Below are positions 12,050 to 13,126 of a stretch of 13,126 bases of DNA, one piece after another. Numbering within the stretch: the first letter of the stretch is position 1; every line of letters starts with the position of its first letter. Below the pieces are notes generated by a model that saw only the letters and a program-made list of their open reading frames with translations, had not been told where the DNA came from and made no database searches. The DNA is from Nitrospirota bacterium (GTDB taxonomy: Bacteria; Nitrospirota; JAOUDF01): positions 1 to 13,126 of the forward strand of contig JAOUDF010000054.1 in NCBI GenBank assembly GCA_029859385.1, given 5' to 3'. The position numbers and the translations under genes are program-made.

Positions 12050-13126
12050 ATGGGTATTCTTAGGGCAACATTGGCGTTGTTGGCGGTAGTTGCCGTATCA
12101 GGCCCGGTGCAGCCGGGTTGGGCGGCGGATGGTCTGGTTGATGTTGTGGTGAGTCTCAAGAAGGCGGACCTTCGTCCCGGAATGGGAGAGGTAAACAGGG
12201 CGCGGGCAGCAGGCGTTGCGGCGCGGCACGGAGTGGCACCCGCCTTTACCTATGGGATAGTCCTTGCCGGGTTTGCAGGGAGCGTCCCCCCGGCGCGCCT
12301 GGAGATGTTGAAAAACGACCCCGATGTCGAGAGTGTTTCCATTGATGAGCCGATGTATGCCATTGGCAAGCCGGCAAGCCAGGGCGGCTCTGCAAATGCG
12401 GGCCAGGTTGTGCCGTGGGGCGTGGAGCGTATCGGCGCGACGGCTTCTCTGGGCAGTAAAGGCGCGGGTGTTGACGTCTATATACTTGATACCGGCATTG
12501 ATGCCGACCATCCGGACATTCAGGGTAATCTTGGCAACGGCGCTTATGTCTATAAGTGTACGGGGAGATCATGCAAGGCCCCCTGGGATGACAACCACGG
12601 CCATGGGACCCATGTGGCCGGCACCGTCGCCGCTATCGACAACGGCAGGGACGTGGTCGGCGTTGCCCCTCTCGCCACTCTTCACGCGGTCAAGGTGCTG
12701 AGCGGGTCGGGTTCCGGCACCATTTCCGGGATTATCGCGGGCATCGACTGGGTTGCAGGAGAGGCGCAGGCAAAAGGGACGGCGGTGGTCGCCAATATGA
12801 GCCTCGGAGGCAGCGGCTCCAGGACCGGGACCTGTTCTTCAGGCGGGTATGCGGGGACGGATAACTTTCACCGGGCCATCTGTAATGCGAAAAACAAGGG
12901 TGTTGTCTTTGCCGTTGCCGCGGGCAACAGCGGGGTCGATGCCGAGCTGGCAACACCCGCAGCCTATGATGATGCGGTGATTACCGTGAGTGCCACGACG
13001 TCGACGGATGACTGGCCTTACTGGTCGAACTGGGGCAACAACGCCGGGGTAGGGAATAATTCTGCGCCTGTCGCCATTGCCGCGCCGGGGGTAAGCGTGC
13101 TGTCGACCAAGAAAGGCGGCGGCACT
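12050..13126 (+). CDS. Secreted subtilisin-like serine protease (S8), 3' partial
   Basis: The frame is open from ATG 12050 (AAAGGAGAG just upstream) to the window end, 359 codons, with no stop. Residues 1-25 are a signal peptide ending PGWA. Residues ~29-104 look like an inhibitor-I9 propeptide (LVDVVVSLKKADLRPG, then LEMLKNDPDVESVSIDEPM), which chaperones folding and is later removed. The peptidase S8 domain follows: catalytic D147 in VYILDTGIDADHPD, catalytic H185 in NHGHGTHVAGTVAA, substrate-binding NMSLGG, and oxyanion N293 in VFAVAAGNSG. The catalytic Ser (GTSMA) would fall just after the window ends. Cysteines in YKCTGRSCK and in GTCSSGG/AICNAK suggest disulfides as in proteinase K-like enzymes. 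It starts 112 bp after the HD-GYP stop on the same strand, with no clear terminator between them, so co-transcription is possible. Confidence 0.93.
   Translation, partial: MGILRATLALLAVVAVSGPVQPGWAADGLVDVVVSLKKADLRPGMGEVNRARAAGVAARHGVAPAFTYGIVLAGFAGSVPPARLEMLKNDPDVESVSIDEPMYAIGKPASQGGSANAGQVVPWGVERIGATASLGSKGAGVDVYILDTGIDADHPDIQGNLGNGAYVYKCTGRSCKAPWDDNHGHGTHVAGTVAAIDNGRDVVGVAPLATLHAVKVLSGSGSGTISGIIAGIDWVAGEAQAKGTAVVANMSLGGSGSRTGTCSSGGYAGTDNFHRAICNAKNKGVVFAVAAGNSGVDAELATPAAYDDAVITVSATTSTDDWPYWSNWGNNAGVGNNSAPVAIAAPGVSVLSTKKGGGT

Overview
The window reads as an anaerobic, multi-haem Gram-negative of the Desulfuromonadia/Geobacter type. I infer this from the outer-membrane assembly genes, a signalling protein with a periplasmic c-type haem motif, the high GC content of most genes, and dispersed palindromic repeats. 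No rRNA or other taxonomic marker is present, so the placement is an inference.

Region 1 (1-6183) is an envelope-biogenesis cluster, all on the + strand. It holds the C-terminal part of a TamB-like protein (5' end outside the window), a BamA/Omp85 protein with seven apparent POTRA repeats instead of the usual five, a short SurA-N-type periplasmic protein without a parvulin domain, and a secreted protein with a TolB/FlgO-like N-terminus and a PEGA domain. Two copies of a ~78-bp paired-palindrome repeat lie in the same orientation on either side of the bamA-like gene. The likely logic is a TamB/Omp85 pair inserting or transporting material at the outer membrane, with a dedicated periplasmic chaperone.

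Region 2 (6184-7948) holds a lower-GC, isolated small gene with a HEPN-type R-x4-H motif (possible RNase or nucleic-acid-binding protein, probably acquired). It is followed by a convergent NADPH:quinone oxidoreductase-like gene and a third copy of the repeat, in a divergent promoter region.

Region 3 (7949-10142) holds a GT4 glycosyltransferase overlapping a TrmJ-like RNA methyltransferase, then a convergent small thiamine-binding (MTH1187/YqgV) gene.

Region 4 (10143-13126) starts with a 391-bp regulatory intergenic region. It carries a probable sigma-70 promoter, a 33-bp near-perfect palindrome at the predicted transcription start, and a second hairpin with the same loop. Downstream are an HD-GYP protein with a periplasmic CxxCH haem-binding motif and a secreted subtilisin-like protease cut off by the window end.

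The most interesting items are the seven-POTRA Omp85 next to TamB and SurA-N, the haem-sensing HD-GYP protein with its paired same-loop leader hairpins, the solitary HEPN-like gene, and the covarying paired-palindrome repeat family.
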